Assembly: GCA_032051265.1 (NCBI GenBank)
Contig: DAMBYU010000004.1
Coordinates: forward strand, 398,568-462,567
Length of the DNA: 64,000 bases
Reading direction: 5' to 3'
Source of the DNA: Dryocola sp032051265
Lineage (GTDB): Bacteria; Pseudomonadota; Gammaproteobacteria; Enterobacterales; Enterobacteriaceae
Shown here: positions 7,087 through 15,837 of the stretch, one piece after another
Layout of the letters: every line of letters starts with the position of its first letter
Position numbering within the stretch: the stretch's first letter is position 1
Made by a program: the position numbers and the translations under genes
Notes under the pieces: model-generated
Databases searched by the model: none
Told to the model about the DNA's origin: nothing
What the model saw: only the letters and a program-made list of their open reading frames with translations

Positions 7087-9630
7087 ATGGCGGGGAATGA
7101 CCGCGAACCTATTGGACGTAAAGGAAAACCTAAACGTCCCACACAAGCGAAGGTAAGCCGTCGTCGACTCAGGGAAGAAGAGTATGACGACGATTACGCT
7201 GATGACTACGATGATGAGGAACCGATGCCGCCACGTAAAGGGAAGGGGGGCGGTAATGGCCGTCCGCCGCGTAAAAAACGCCGCTGGCTATGGATCTTAG
7301 TGAAGCTGTTTGTTGTCTTTGTGGTGCTGTTTGTGATTTACGGCGTCTACCTGGACCAGCAGATTCGCAGCCGTATCGACGGCAAAGTCTGGCAGCTCCC
7401 GGCGGCGGTGTATGGCCGCATGGTGAACCTTGAGCCAGACATGCCGTACAGCAAAAAAGAGATGATTAATCTGCTGGAAGCCACACAGTATCGCCAGGTC
7501 ACGCGCATGACGCGTCCGGGTGAGTTTACCGTGCAGGCCAACAGTATTGAGATGATCCGTCGCCCGTTTGATTTCCCGGACAGCAAGGAAGGGCAGATCC
7601 GCGCCCGCCTGGTGTTTGATGGCAATCGACTGGAGTCGATCCAGAACATGGACAGCAACCGCAGCTTCGGTTTCTTCCGCCTGGATCCGCGCCTGATAAC
7701 CATGCTGTCTTCGCCAAACGGCGAGCAGCGTCTGTTTGTGCCGCGTACGGGCTTCCCGGATTTGCTGGTCGACACGCTTATCGCTACCGAAGACCGTCAC
7801 TTCTATGAACATGACGGGATCAGCGTTTACTCCATTGGCCGTGCAATGCTGGCGAACCTTACCGCAGGACGTACGGTGCAGGGCGCGAGTACGCTGACCC
7901 AGCAGTTAGTGAAGAACCTGTTCCTCTCCAGTAAAAGAACTTACTGGCGCAAAGCGAACGAAGCGTACATGGCGCTGATCATGGACGCCCGCTATGGCAA
8001 AGATCGTATTCTGGAGCTGTACCTGAACGAGGTGTATCTCGGTCAGAGCGGTGATAATGAAATCCGCGGCTTCCCGCTGGCGAGCCTGTACTACTTTGGT
8101 CGTCCGGTGGAGGAGCTGAGCCTTGATCAGCAGGCGCTGCTGGTGGGCATGGTGAAAGGGGCGTCGATCTATAACCCGTGGCGCAACCCAAAACTGGCTC
8201 TCGAACGTCGTAACCTGGTGCTGCGCCTGCTGCAAGAGCAGAAGGTCATCGATCAGGAACTGTACGATATGCTGAGCGCTCGTCCTCTCGGCGTGCAGCC
8301 GCGTGGCGGGGTAATTACGCCGCAGCCTGCGTTTATGCAGATGGTGCGTAACGAATTGCAGGCGAAACTGGGCGATAAGTTAAAAGATCTCTCCGGCGTG
8401 AAGATCTTCACCACCTTCGACTCGGTTTCTCAGGATGCGGCGGAAAAAGCGGTCAGCGAAGGCGTACCTGTACTGCGCGCCTCACGCAAGCTGAAAGATC
8501 TTGAAGCGGCAATGGTGATTGTTGACAGGTACACCGGCGAAGTACGCGCGATGGTTGGCGGGGCGGAAACCCAGTTTGCTGGCTTCAACCGTGCAATGCA
8601 GGCCCGTCGTTCAATCGGTTCACTGGCGAAGCCTGCGACCTATCTGACGGCGTTAAGCCAGCCGGACACCTATCGTCTGAATACCTGGATTGCGGATGCG
8701 CCGATCGCCCTGCGTCAGCCGAACGGCCAGGTCTGGTCACCGCAGAACGACGATCGTCGCTTTAGCGGCCAGGTAATGCTAGTGGATGCGCTAACCCGCT
8801 CCATGAACGTGCCAACCGTAAACCTGGGAATGGCGCTTGGTCTGCCGGCCGTGACGGAAACCTGGACAAAACTGGGCGTGCCGAGAGATCAGCTTAACCC
8901 TGTCCCGGCCATGATTCTGGGCGCGCTGAACCTGACGCCGATTCAGGTCGCGCAGGCGTTCCAGACTATCGCCAGCGGCGGTAACCGCGCCACGCTTTCC
9001 GCGCTGCGTTCGGTAATTGCAGAAGATGGCACCGTGCTCTATCAGAGTTACCCGCAGGCGGAACAGGCTGTGCCTGCGCAAGCGGCGTATATGACGCTCT
9101 ATACCATGCAGCAGGTTATGGCGCGTGGTACCGGGCGAGCTCTGGGCGGCAAATATCCTAACCTGCACCTGGCCGGTAAAACGGGCACCACGAACAACAA
9201 CGTGGATACCTGGTTTGCGGGCATTGACGGTAAAGAAGTGACCATCACCTGGGTTGGCCGCGATAATAACCAGCCAACCAAACTGTACGGTGCAAGCGGA
9301 GCGATGGCCCTTTATCAGCGTTATCTGGCAAACCAGACGCCAATCCCGCTGACGTTAACGGCCCCGGAAGATATTGTCGATATGGGTATTGATGACGCAG
9401 GTAACTTCCAGTGCGCGGGTGGTGCAACGCGTACCCTGCCGGTCTGGACGACTAACCCGGACGCGCTGTGCCAGCAGAGCCTGCAGCAACAGCAGATGAA
9501 TAATCCGTTCGATCAATCTTCCGACGAGCCTCAACAGCCGCCACAGCAACAGCAGCAACAGCAGCCTGCTCAGCAAGAGAAGAGCGATGGCGTGGCAGGC
9601 TGGATTAAGGATATGTTCGGCAGTAACTAA
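7087..9630 (+). CDS. mrcB: Penicillin-binding protein 1b, bifunctional transglycosylase/transpeptidase
   Basis: PBP1b polymerises lipid II and crosslinks peptidoglycan. The 847-residue protein has an acidic and basic cytoplasmic tail, one membrane segment (about 63-87), and a UB2H domain. The GT51 transglycosylase has its catalytic glutamate at 235 (ATEDRHFYEHDG). The transpeptidase has S512 in SLAK and KTGTTNN. The start MAGNDREPIG at 7087 matches the E. coli alpha form, and a conserved internal Met47 (EEPMPP) matches the start of the shorter gamma form. The C-terminus has a glutamine-rich tract (about residues 807-837) before the conserved end GWIKDMFGSN. An 8-bp hairpin (7022-7044) lies just upstream of the ribosome site. 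Confidence 0.97.
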   Translation: MAGNDREPIGRKGKPKRPTQAKVSRRRLREEEYDDDYADDYDDEEPMPPRKGKGGGNGRPPRKKRRWLWILVKLFVVFVVLFVIYGVYLDQQIRSRIDGKVWQLPAAVYGRMVNLEPDMPYSKKEMINLLEATQYRQVTRMTRPGEFTVQANSIEMIRRPFDFPDSKEGQIRARLVFDGNRLESIQNMDSNRSFGFFRLDPRLITMLSSPNGEQRLFVPRTGFPDLLVDTLIATEDRHFYEHDGISVYSIGRAMLANLTAGRTVQGASTLTQQLVKNLFLSSKRTYWRKANEAYMALIMDARYGKDRILELYLNEVYLGQSGDNEIRGFPLASLYYFGRPVEELSLDQQALLVGMVKGASIYNPWRNPKLALERRNLVLRLLQEQKVIDQELYDMLSARPLGVQPRGGVITPQPAFMQMVRNELQAKLGDKLKDLSGVKIFTTFDSVSQDAAEKAVSEGVPVLRASRKLKDLEAAMVIVDRYTGEVRAMVGGAETQFAGFNRAMQARRSIGSLAKPATYLTALSQPDTYRLNTWIADAPIALRQPNGQVWSPQNDDRRFSGQVMLVDALTRSMNVPTVNLGMALGLPAVTETWTKLGVPRDQLNPVPAMILGALNLTPIQVAQAFQTIASGGNRATLSALRSVIAEDGTVLYQSYPQAEQAVPAQAAYMTLYTMQQVMARGTGRALGGKYPNLHLAGKTGTTNNNVDTWFAGIDGKEVTITWVGRDNNQPTKLYGASGAMALYQRYLANQTPIPLTLTAPEDIVDMGIDDAGNFQCAGGATRTLPVWTTNPDALCQQSLQQQQMNNPFDQSSDEPQQPPQQQQQQQPAQQEKSDGVAGWIKDMFGSN

Positions 9631-9650
9631 TCTGCGCTGTTCGTTACATA

Positions 9651-9678
9651 AAACCCCCGGATGTAACGGGGGTTTTTC
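9651..9678 (+). terminator. Intrinsic terminator of mrcB
   Basis: CCCCCG and CGGGGG pair across a short loop, flanked by A on the left and followed by TTTTTCTTTT. This ends mrcB before the fhu operon. Confidence 0.9.
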
Positions 9679-9790
9679 TTTTGTGTTAATCCCTGAATGT
9701 CCCTCTGGTTAATTATCATTCCCTTAGTCCTGTAAGGGTTGTGATCCGCTTGCTATGCAGTTTCCGTTTCGTCTAAAATCCCGCCTGCAT

Positions 9791-9820
9791 AATAATAATT
9801 ATCGTTTACGTTATCATTCA
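9791..9820 (+). promoter_or_regulatory. Fur-box-like operator of fhuA
   Basis: The A+T-rich stretch contains repeated ATAAT / TTATC hexamers, e.g. AATAATTATCG and GTTATCATTC, about 25-50 bases before the fhuA ATG. This fits Fur-Fe(II) repression of ferrichrome uptake. The remaining 9679-9790 holds no gene that I can see. Confidence 0.7.
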
Positions 9821-9842
9821 TCATTCCATCAGAGAATCCACT

Positions 9843-12074
9843 ATGGCGCGTTCACATAAAGGTCTGCCAGCCAACATCTCCCTTTGCAAACTTGCTCTGT
9901 TTGTTGCCGCCGCCGTAAGTGGCGTTAGCGGTACGGCATTTGCAGCTGACAGCACCAGCACCAAAGAAGACACTATTACCGTTTCTGCCGCCGCTCCGCA
10001 GGAAAGCGCGTGGGGACCGGCTCCGACAATTGCGGCTAAACATGCAGCAACAGCCACGAAAACAGACACTCCAATTGAAAAAACTCCGCAGTCCATTTCA
10101 GTTGTAACCAACGAAGAGATGCAGATGCATCAATTCCAGTCTGTTAAAGAAGCGCTGGGCTATACACCTGGCGTCACGGTAAGCAGCCGTGGTGCTTCAA
10201 ACACGTATGATTTTGTTATCATTCGTGGTTTTTCTTCCGTGGGACTCAACCAGAATAATTACCTGAATGGCCTGAAATTGCAGGGCGATTTCTATAACGA
10301 TGCCGTCATTGACCCGTACATGTTGGAACGTGTTGAATTAATGCGTGGCCCAACTTCTGTGCTATATGGGAAAAGCAGTCCAGGCGGCATCGTTTCTATG
10401 GTTAGCAAGCGTCCAACGACTGAGCCTTTGCACGAAGTACAGTTTAAAATGGGCACTGATAGCCTTTTCCAGACTGGGTTTGATTTCAGTGATGCGCTGG
10501 ACGACGATGGCGTCTATTCCTATCGCTTAACCGGTGTGGCTCGCTCAGGCAATGAGCAGCAGGAAAACTCAAAATCACAGCGTTACGCTATTGCTCCTTC
10601 TTTCTCATGGCGTCCGGATGATAAAACTAACTTCACCTTCTTGTCCTACTTCCAGAATGAGCCTGACACAGGTTACTACGGTTGGTTGCCAAAAGAAGGC
10701 ACGGTAGAACCACTGCCAAACGGTGGACATCTGCCGACAAGTTACAATGAAGGCGCCACTAATAATACCTATTCTCGCAACCAGAAAATGGTTGGTTATA
10801 GCTTTGAGCATGGTTTTAACGACACCTTTACCGTTCGCCAGAATTTGCGTTTCTCTGAAATGAAAGTTGCTCAGCAGAGCGCTTACGGTACCGGGTTATG
10901 TAATAACAGCATGAATTTGTTCAACGCTTATTGTCAGGCAATGACACCGGAGCAGCAGGCTCATTATTTAGGCCGTGGAACGGTAGTTGACCAGGAACGC
11001 CTGCAAAACTTCAGCGTTGACACCCAACTGCAAAGTAAATTCGCAACAGGTGAAGTCGATCATACTCTGTTAACAGGCATTGATTACTCGCGTATGCGTA
11101 ACGATATCAGCGCATTATTCGGTAATGCTCCGGCGCTTGATTTGAACAACCTGCCATCCATGGACTCCGTTGATTTTGGCGATGCAGTGCCTTACCAGAT
11201 GAACGAAAGTAAGCAGACAGGTTTGTATGTGCAGGATCAGGCTGAGTGGAACAAATGGGTTCTGACGCTTGGCGGACGTTACGACTGGTCTAAACAAGCA
11301 ACAACCGTTCGTGATGATAATGGCTATATCGATCGTAACGATCATCAGTTTACCTGGCGTGGTGGTGTTAACTACCTGTTTGATAATGGTATTTCACCGT
11401 ACATTAGCTATAGCCAGTCTTTCGAACCTAACGCGTTTAGTCTGTACAGCACGCCACGTGTTGCCTATGCACCCTCTAAAGGCGAACAGTACGAAGCTGG
11501 TGTGAAATATGTGCCGAAAGATCTGCCGATAGTTATTACAGGTGCGGTTTATCAGTTGACCAAGTCTGATACTTTGATGGCCGACCCGAACAATGCTCTC
11601 AATCAGGTCCCTGCTGGTGAAGTTCGCGCTCGCGGTGTAGAGCTGGAAGCAAAAGCGGCCGTTAACGCCAATATCAACGTGACTGCTTCTTATACCTATA
11701 CCGATGCTGAATATACCAAAGACACTACGCTGAAAGGCAACACGCCAGAGCAGGTGCCAGAGCACATGGCTTCCCTGTGGGGTGATTATACCTTTAACGA
11801 AGGTGCGCTTAGCGGTCTGACTCTGGGTACCGGTGGTCGTTTCATCGGTAAAAGCTACGGCGATCCGGCGAACTCTTTCGAAGTTGGCAGCGCTGCGGTA
11901 ATGGATGCCGTGGTAAAATATGACCTGGGTCGTTTCGGTTTGAACGGTTCCAGCATTGCGGTAAACGTCAACAACCTGCTCGATCGTGAATACGTTGCCA
12001 GCTGCTTCCAGACTTACGGTTGCTTCTGGGGCGCAGAACGTCAGGTGGTTGCCACCGCGACCTTCCGTTTCTAA
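9843..12074 (+). CDS. fhuA: TonB-dependent ferrichrome outer-membrane receptor FhuA
   Basis: FhuA is the outer-membrane channel for ferrichrome and, in E. coli, a receptor for phages T1, T5, phi80, colicin M and microcin J25. The 743-residue precursor has a signal peptide to about residue 35 (ending AFA-A) and a TonB box DTITV at 43-47. A plug domain (GSVL-like MRGPTSVLYGKSSPGG) is followed by a 22-strand barrel ending in the C-terminal ATATFRF. The loop cysteine pair C353 and C364 keeps the E. coli 10-residue spacing, but the residues between differ. Base composition is lower in G+C than in fhuCDB: 10201-10260 has 22 G/C of 60. It heads the fhuACDB operon. Confidence 0.96.
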   Translation: MARSHKGLPANISLCKLALFVAAAVSGVSGTAFAADSTSTKEDTITVSAAAPQESAWGPAPTIAAKHAATATKTDTPIEKTPQSISVVTNEEMQMHQFQSVKEALGYTPGVTVSSRGASNTYDFVIIRGFSSVGLNQNNYLNGLKLQGDFYNDAVIDPYMLERVELMRGPTSVLYGKSSPGGIVSMVSKRPTTEPLHEVQFKMGTDSLFQTGFDFSDALDDDGVYSYRLTGVARSGNEQQENSKSQRYAIAPSFSWRPDDKTNFTFLSYFQNEPDTGYYGWLPKEGTVEPLPNGGHLPTSYNEGATNNTYSRNQKMVGYSFEHGFNDTFTVRQNLRFSEMKVAQQSAYGTGLCNNSMNLFNAYCQAMTPEQQAHYLGRGTVVDQERLQNFSVDTQLQSKFATGEVDHTLLTGIDYSRMRNDISALFGNAPALDLNNLPSMDSVDFGDAVPYQMNESKQTGLYVQDQAEWNKWVLTLGGRYDWSKQATTVRDDNGYIDRNDHQFTWRGGVNYLFDNGISPYISYSQSFEPNAFSLYSTPRVAYAPSKGEQYEAGVKYVPKDLPIVITGAVYQLTKSDTLMADPNNALNQVPAGEVRARGVELEAKAAVNANINVTASYTYTDAEYTKDTTLKGNTPEQVPEHMASLWGDYTFNEGALSGLTLGTGGRFIGKSYGDPANSFEVGSAAVMDAVVKYDLGRFGLNGSSIAVNVNNLLDREYVASCFQTYGCFWGAERQVVATATFRF

Positions 12075-12083
12075 TGTACTTCG

Positions 12084-12103
12084 GGGCACGGTTCGCCGTG
12101 CCC
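12084..12103 (+). other. fhuA-fhuC intercistronic stem-loop with TTCG loop
   Basis: GGGCACGG, loop TTCG, CCGTGCCC is a perfect 8-bp hairpin 10 bases past the fhuA stop. No U tract follows, so it looks like an mRNA-stabilising or partial-termination element rather than a full terminator. Confidence 0.65.
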
Positions 12104-12122
12104 TTCAACAAGTTGGGCTACC

Positions 12123-12920
12123 ATGCACGACAAACACTCCCATCCAGACACCACCTTTAGCCTCACAGATGTCACCTTCCGTGTGCCTGGCCGCACGTTA
12201 CTCCATCCGCTGTCATTTACCTTTCCGGTCGGCAAAGTTACCGGCCTGATTGGTCATAATGGCTCGGGGAAATCCACGTTGCTGAAAATGCTGGGTCGTC
12301 ATCAGAAACCGTCGGAGGGTGAGCTTCGCTTAAACGGGCAGCCGCTTGATAGCTGGAGCAGCAAGGCGTTTGCTCGTCAGGTTGCCTATTTACCGCAGCA
12401 GCTTCCGGCAGCCGAAGGGATGACGGTACGCGAGCTGGTGGCCATTGGCCGCTATCCGTGGCACGGCGCGTTGGGGCGTTTTGGCGTGGCGGACAGAGAG
12501 CAGGTGGAGGATGCCATTACGCGTGTCGGCCTGAAACCCTTTGCCCATCGTCTGGTAGACAGTCTTTCCGGCGGCGAACGACAACGCGTATGGATTGCCA
12601 TGCTGGTGGCGCAGGACAGCCGCTGCCTGCTGCTTGACGAGCCGACCTCCGCGCTGGATATCGCTCATCAGGTTGATGTGCTGGCGCTAATCCATCGACT
12701 GAGCCAGGAGCGCGGCTTAACGGTGATTGCCGTTCTGCACGATATCAATATGGCCGCCCGCTATTGTGACCATCTGGTGGCGTTGCGCGGGGGCGAAATG
12801 ATTGCGCAGGGCAGCCCGGCGGAGATGATGCGCAGCGAAACGCTGGAGCAAATTTACGGTATTCCAATGGGAATTTTGCCGCACCCGGCGGGTGCCGCGC
12901 CAGTGAGCTTTGTTTACTGA
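12123..12920 (+). CDS. fhuC: Ferrichrome ABC transporter ATP-binding protein FhuC
   Basis: This is the cytoplasmic ATPase that powers hydroxamate siderophore import through FhuB. The 265-residue protein has Walker A GHNGSGKST (44-52), the Q-loop in YLPQQLPAAEG, the signature LSGGERQRV, Walker B CLLLDEPTSALD, and the switch histidine in VLHDINMA. The FecE/BtuD-type arrangement and the position between fhuA and fhuD fix the assignment. The fhuD ATG overlaps its TGA by one base. Confidence 0.97.
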   Translation: MHDKHSHPDTTFSLTDVTFRVPGRTLLHPLSFTFPVGKVTGLIGHNGSGKSTLLKMLGRHQKPSEGELRLNGQPLDSWSSKAFARQVAYLPQQLPAAEGMTVRELVAIGRYPWHGALGRFGVADREQVEDAITRVGLKPFAHRLVDSLSGGERQRVWIAMLVAQDSRCLLLDEPTSALDIAHQVDVLALIHRLSQERGLTVIAVLHDINMAARYCDHLVALRGGEMIAQGSPAEMMRSETLEQIYGIPMGILPHPAGAAPVSFVY

Positions 12921-13819
12921 TGTCCAAACCGATCAACCCGTCAATCAGCCGTCGTCAGCTTTTGACGGCGCTGGCGTTATCGCCGCTCTTATTCAGGATG
13001 GACTGCGCTCGCGCGATGTCTATCGATCCCCATCGTATCGTCGCCCTCGAATGGTTGCCCGCTGAGCTGATGCTTGCGCTTGGCGTTACGCCGATGGCGG
13101 TCGCAGACATCAATAACTATCGCGCCTGGGTAGGCGAACCTGAACTGCCCGTAAGCGTCATCGACGTTGGTCTGCGTACTGAACCTAATCTGGAGCTGCT
13201 TACGCAGCTTAAGCCGTCGCTGATCCTCTACTCTGCGGGCTATGGGCCGTCGCCCGAAAAAATGACCCGCATCGCGCCGGGGCTGGGCTTTAACTTTAAT
13301 GATGGCTCAGGCAAACCGCTGACCGTGGCGCGCCATTCGCTCACGGAACTTGGCGATAAGCTGGACATGCAGCAGGCGGCGAAAGATCATCTGGCTCATT
13401 TCGATCGATTTATCGCTGAAATGAAGCCGCGCTTTGCTCAGCGAGACGATCGCCCCGTGCTGCTGATGACGCTGCTCGATCCGCATCATGCGTTAATCGT
13501 CGGGCAAAATAGCCTCTTCCAGGAGGTAATGGATCTGCTGGGGGTGAAAAATGCCTGGCATGGCGAAACAAACTTCTGGGGCACGGCGGTTGTTGGGCTT
13601 GAGCGTCTTGTGGCAATTAAAAATGCGGATGTGATTTGCTTTGATCACAACAACGATGCCGAAATGGAAAAAGTGATGGCGACGCCGTTATGGAAAGCGA
13701 TGCCGTTTGTCCGCCAGAGCCGTTTCCAGCGCGTGCCGGCCGTGTGGCTGTACGGCGCGACTATCTCCGCCATGAACTTTACTAAAATGCTGGCGCAAGC
13801 CGTAGGGAGCGCGGCGTGA
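12920..13819 (+). CDS. fhuD: Periplasmic ferric hydroxamate-binding protein FhuD
   Basis: This class III periplasmic binding protein delivers ferrichrome, coprogen or aerobactin from FhuA to FhuB. The 299-residue precursor begins with a twin-arginine-like signal (SRRQLLTALALSPLLF) ending near ARAMS. The conserved FhuD segment RIVALEWLPAELMLALGV follows. The two-lobed fold is implied by homology. It overlaps fhuC by one base and fhuB by four, so all three are probably coupled in translation. Confidence 0.96.
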   Translation: MSKPINPSISRRQLLTALALSPLLFRMDCARAMSIDPHRIVALEWLPAELMLALGVTPMAVADINNYRAWVGEPELPVSVIDVGLRTEPNLELLTQLKPSLILYSAGYGPSPEKMTRIAPGLGFNFNDGSGKPLTVARHSLTELGDKLDMQQAAKDHLAHFDRFIAEMKPRFAQRDDRPVLLMTLLDPHHALIVGQNSLFQEVMDLLGVKNAWHGETNFWGTAVVGLERLVAIKNADVICFDHNNDAEMEKVMATPLWKAMPFVRQSRFQRVPAVWLYGATISAMNFTKMLAQAVGSAA

Positions 13820-15801
13820 GGCGTCATCATGTTCTGTTTCCTGCCGCGCTGCTGTCATTATTGTTTATCGTTGCCTGCGCGCTGACGCTTCACAATCTGC
13901 ATGCACAATTGCCTTCGGCGCAGTGGGCTAAAGCCTGGTGGCAGCCCAATATCGACAATATCAACCAGATGCTGTTCCACTACAGCCTGCTGCCACGGCT
14001 GGCGATTTCACTGCTGGTTGGCGCGGGGCTGGGGCTGGTCGGTGTCTTATTCCAGCAGGTGCTGCGAAATCCTCTGGCTGAACCCACCACGCTGGGCGTG
14101 GCGAGCGGCGCTCAGTTGGGCGTTACCGTCGCGACATTATGGGCGCTGCCGGGGGGCTTTGAGACCCAACAATTTGCTGCGCTGATCGGCGCGGGCGTGG
14201 TTGGCCTGCTGGTGTTTGGCGTGGCGTGGGGCAAGCGATTGTCGCCGGTTACGCTCATCCTGGCGGGCCTGGTGCTCAGCTTGTATTGCGGGGCGGTAAA
14301 CCAGCTGTTAGCCATCTTCCATCACGATCAGTTGCAGAATATGTTCCTGTGGAGCACGGGCGCGCTGAATCAGCAGGACTGGAGCATCGTCAACGGCCTG
14401 TGGCCGCGCCTGGCAGGCGGGCTGCTGCTGACCCTGCTGTTATTGCGTCCGCTGACGCTGATGGGACTCGATGATGGCGTTGCCCGAAACCTTGGTCTTG
14501 CGCTGTCCCTGGTGCGCCTCGCAACGTTAATTCTAGCCATCGCGATCAGCGCATTGCTGGTGAACGCGGTGGGGATCATCGGCTTTATCGGCCTGTTTGC
14601 GCCTTTGCTGGCGAAGATGCTGGGCGCTCGTCGCCTGGTGGCGCGCCTGTTCCTCGCGCCGCTTATCGGCGCGCTGATCCTCTGGCTCTCGGATCAGGCC
14701 GTTATCTGGCTGACAGGCGCATGGCGCGAAATTTCGACCGGCACCGTAACCGCGCTGATCGGCGCGCCATTGCTGCTGTGGCTGCTGCCTCGCCTGCGCA
14801 CCGTAGGCACGCCCGCTATGAATGCCGGTGATAACGTGCCTGCCGAACGTCAGCATCCTGGCTGGTGGGCGCTGGTTGCGGGCGGCCTGCTGGCGTTAGT
14901 GATTGTTACCGCCCTGACGCTGGGGCGCGATGCGCACGGCTGGAACTGGGTTAGCGGTGATATGTTCCACGACCTGCTGCCATGGCGCTGGCCGCGTATG
15001 CTGGCAGCGCTGAGCGCCGGGATGATGCTGGCCGTGGCGGGTTGCGTGATCCAGCGCCTGACAGGTAATGCGATGGCAAGTCCTGAAGTGCTGGGGATTA
15101 GCTCCGGCGCCGCATTCGGGGTGGTCATCATGCTGTTTATCGTGCCGGGCGACGCCTTCGGCTGGCTGTTCCCGGCGGGCAGCCTCGGCGCGGCGGCTAC
15201 GTTGCTGGTCATTATGGTGGCGGCAGGGCGCGGGGGCTTCTCCCCTCAGCGCATGTTGCTGGCGGGTATGGCGCTCAGTACCGCTTTTACCATGCTGCTG
15301 ATGCTGCTGATGGCAAGCGGCGATCCGCGTATGGCGGGTATTCTCACCTGGATTTCCGGCTCAACCTATAGCGTGACGGGCGATCAGGCGGTGAAAACGC
15401 TGGTTCTGATGGTCGTGCTGTTTGCTCTGACTCCGCTGTGCCGCCGCTGGCTGATGATTCTGCCGCTGGGTGGCGCAACCGCTCGTGCGGTGGGCATGGC
15501 GCTTACGCCTTCAAGGTTTGGGCTGCTATTGCTGGCGGCCACCTTGACCGCCGCTGCAACGCTAACCGTCGGGCCGCTGAGCTTTGTCGGGCTGATGGCT
15601 CCGCATATCGCACGCATGCTCGGTTTCCGCCGCGCGATGCCGCAATTAATTATGGCTGCCCTGCTGGGCGGGATGCTGATGGTGGCTGCGGACTGGTGCG
15701 GAAGGATGCTGATGTTCCCGGATCAGGTGCCTGCCGGGCTGCTGGCGACCTTTATCGGCGCGCCTTATTTCGTGTATTTGCTGCGTAAGCAGAGTCGTTG
15801 A
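13816..15801 (+). CDS. fhuB: Ferric hydroxamate ABC transporter permease FhuB (fused two-half)
   Basis: FhuB is the inner-membrane permease for hydroxamate siderophores. Its 661 residues contain two tandem FecCD-type halves (about 1-330 and 345-661), each with about ten hydrophobic segments. Each half carries a copy of the ATPase-coupling region (GFIGLFAPLLAKML and SFVGLMAPHIARML). The GTG start overlaps the fhuD stop (GTGA). A fused permease of this kind is characteristic of FhuB as opposed to BtuC or FepD. It closes the fhu operon. Confidence 0.97.
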   Translation: MRRHHVLFPAALLSLLFIVACALTLHNLHAQLPSAQWAKAWWQPNIDNINQMLFHYSLLPRLAISLLVGAGLGLVGVLFQQVLRNPLAEPTTLGVASGAQLGVTVATLWALPGGFETQQFAALIGAGVVGLLVFGVAWGKRLSPVTLILAGLVLSLYCGAVNQLLAIFHHDQLQNMFLWSTGALNQQDWSIVNGLWPRLAGGLLLTLLLLRPLTLMGLDDGVARNLGLALSLVRLATLILAIAISALLVNAVGIIGFIGLFAPLLAKMLGARRLVARLFLAPLIGALILWLSDQAVIWLTGAWREISTGTVTALIGAPLLLWLLPRLRTVGTPAMNAGDNVPAERQHPGWWALVAGGLLALVIVTALTLGRDAHGWNWVSGDMFHDLLPWRWPRMLAALSAGMMLAVAGCVIQRLTGNAMASPEVLGISSGAAFGVVIMLFIVPGDAFGWLFPAGSLGAAATLLVIMVAAGRGGFSPQRMLLAGMALSTAFTMLLMLLMASGDPRMAGILTWISGSTYSVTGDQAVKTLVLMVVLFALTPLCRRWLMILPLGGATARAVGMALTPSRFGLLLLAATLTAAATLTVGPLSFVGLMAPHIARMLGFRRAMPQLIMAALLGGMLMVAADWCGRMLMFPDQVPAGLLATFIGAPYFVYLLRKQSR

Positions 15802-15806
15802 GTATT

Positions 15807-15831
15807 GTGCCCTCTTCACCGAAGAGGGCAC
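15807..15831. terminator. Hairpin shared by convergent fhuB and hemL
   Basis: A perfect 11-bp stem (GTGCCCTCTTC with GAAGAGGGCAC) and a three-base loop ACC lie in the 36-base gap between the two stop codons. Neither side has a strong U tract, but position and stability suggest a bidirectional terminator. Confidence 0.75.
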
Positions 15832-15837
15832 CCGGAC

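Noticed and set aside
11394..12089. 231-codon minus-strand frame opposite the end of fhuA
   Set aside because: Antisense shadow; fhuA is intact here and conserved to its last residue.
9843..15801. fhu operon as a horizontally acquired island
   Set aside because: Gene order and flanks (mrcB, hemL) match E. coli; only fhuA composition is unusual and no mobile-element trace is visible.
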